DNA of 41,300 nucleotides from DAOTVC01 sp034437215. GTDB lineage: Bacteria; Chloroflexota; Anaerolineae; B4-G1; SLSP01. The notes under the pieces were generated by a model that worked only from the letters and a program-made list of their open reading frames with translations, searched no databases and was not told where the DNA came from. Position 1 is the stretch's first letter; each line of letters begins with the position of its first letter. Position numbers and translations under genes: made by a program. Shown piece by piece: positions 40,706 to 41,300 of the stretch. The stretch spans positions 1 through 41,300 of the forward strand of contig DAOTVC010000085.1 of assembly GCA_034437215.1 (NCBI GenBank). The letters are read 5' to 3'.

Positions 40706-41300
40706 TTGAACTACGAGACGTTGGTGCCGCAGAATCTGCGGGAGGTGCGTGCGCGGATCGCGGAGGCAGCCCTGCGCGGCGGGCGCTCGCCCGAGGAGGT
40801 GCGGCTGGTGGCGGTGAGCAAGCTCTTTCCGCCCGAGGCCGTACTCGCTGCCTGGGAGGCGGGACAGCGGGACTTCGGGGAGAATCGGCCGGAGCAGGGG
40901 GCCGAGAAGATCCCCCAGGTGGCGGCCCTGCTCGACGGAGAGCGGCCCGTCTGGCACATGATCGGACACATCCAGAGCCGGAAGAGCGACATGGTGGTGG
41001 AGCACTTCGACTGGGTGCACGCCCTCGATCGCCACAAGATCGCCCGCTACCTGAGCCGCCTCGCCGGAGAGGCGGGGCGTGAGCTGCCGGTGCTCTTCGA
41101 GTGCAACGTCTCGGGTGAGGAGAGCAAGTACGGCTACGATCTCGCCGGCTGGCAGGAGAACGTCGCGACCTTCGAGCGCTTCTGCGAGGAGGTGGAGCGG
41201 GTGCTGGCGCTGCCCGCCCTGCACGTCGAGGGGTTGATGACGATGGCGCCCATCGCCGACGATCCCGAGAGCGTGCGCCCCGTCTTTGCGTCCCTGCGAG
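40706..41300 (+). CDS. yggS: YggS/PLPBP family PLP-binding protein (partial)
   Basis: Pyridoxal-phosphate homeostasis protein with an alanine-racemase-like TIM barrel, cut by the window end (about 198 residues seen, of about 230). It shows VRLVAVSKLFP with the PLP lysine, DFGENRPEQGAEK, PVWHMIGHIQSRKSD, LFECNVSGEESKYG and LHVEGLMTMAPI. The start is TTG, eight bases after AGAGGAGG. Such genes often lie near division genes; here it follows the ECF operon after 39 bases. Confidence 0.92.
   Translation, partial: MNYETLVPQNLREVRARIAEAALRGGRSPEEVRLVAVSKLFPPEAVLAAWEAGQRDFGENRPEQGAEKIPQVAALLDGERPVWHMIGHIQSRKSDMVVEHFDWVHALDRHKIARYLSRLAGEAGRELPVLFECNVSGEESKYGYDLAGWQENVATFERFCEEVERVLALPALHVEGLMTMAPIADDPESVRPVFASLR

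Overview
The window is GC-rich (protein genes use mostly G or C at third positions) and densely coded. It suggests a member of the Chloroflexota (Anaerolineae/Ardenticatenia-like). The grounds are the gene content (fused two-ATPase ECF module with a UPF0397-type S component, LysM surface proteins, a secreted beta-propeller ending in a Leu-Pro-Leu-Val-Leu-Arg tail, a multi-PAS kinase, fused ADP-forming acyl-CoA synthetase) and the sigma-70-type promoters. The assignment is an inference from style, not from a search. I count 37 protein genes (the last cut by the window end), two tRNA genes, one candidate structured RNA and several families of short repeats.

Left part (1-9.8 kb): a REC-PAS-histidine kinase, trigger factor (tig), clpP, an ADP-forming acyl-CoA synthetase, a DedA membrane protein and asnS. 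Middle-left (9.8-15.2 kb): a cell-surface block with a YVTN beta-propeller protein divergent from two tandem paralogous LysM membrane-anchored proteins, then a LysW-like zinc ribbon. Middle (15.6-21.1 kb): a two-subunit aconitase-X dehydratase, a consensus promoter in front of a strongly self-complementary RNA, an ammonium-transporter-like protein without the twin pore histidines, rsmD, and on the minus strand a polar amino-acid ABC binding protein and permease without an ATPase.

Right (21.7-33.6 kb): an rnhB-kinase-glycosyltransferase operon; a UbiD decarboxylase followed by an AmaP-like protein, scpB and an 856-aa MOP-flippase-like protein with an extracytoplasmic N-terminal domain; then minus-strand genes for a Nudix hydrolase, an alpha/alpha-toroid protein, adenosine-specific kinase, a CinA-like protein and two single-domain response regulators. 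End (33.7-41.3 kb): tRNA-Gly(TCC), tRNA(CAT), prfA, a secreted glycosidase with a Cys-rich partner, a complete ECF transporter (fused A-A', S, T) and a partial yggS.

The most unusual material lies between genes: (a) two 97-bp non-coding elements with perfect 10-bp terminal inverted repeats and 10-bp target duplications, each inserted directly against a promoter hexamer; (b) a family of double-hairpin REP-like palindromes whose stems covary, one of which supplies the last codons and stop of the histidine kinase; (c) the candidate RNA at about 17.41-17.50 kb. The AcnX pair and the UbiD homologue together could form the archaeal-type phosphomevalonate dehydratase / anhydromevalonate-phosphate decarboxylase step, although other substrates are possible.
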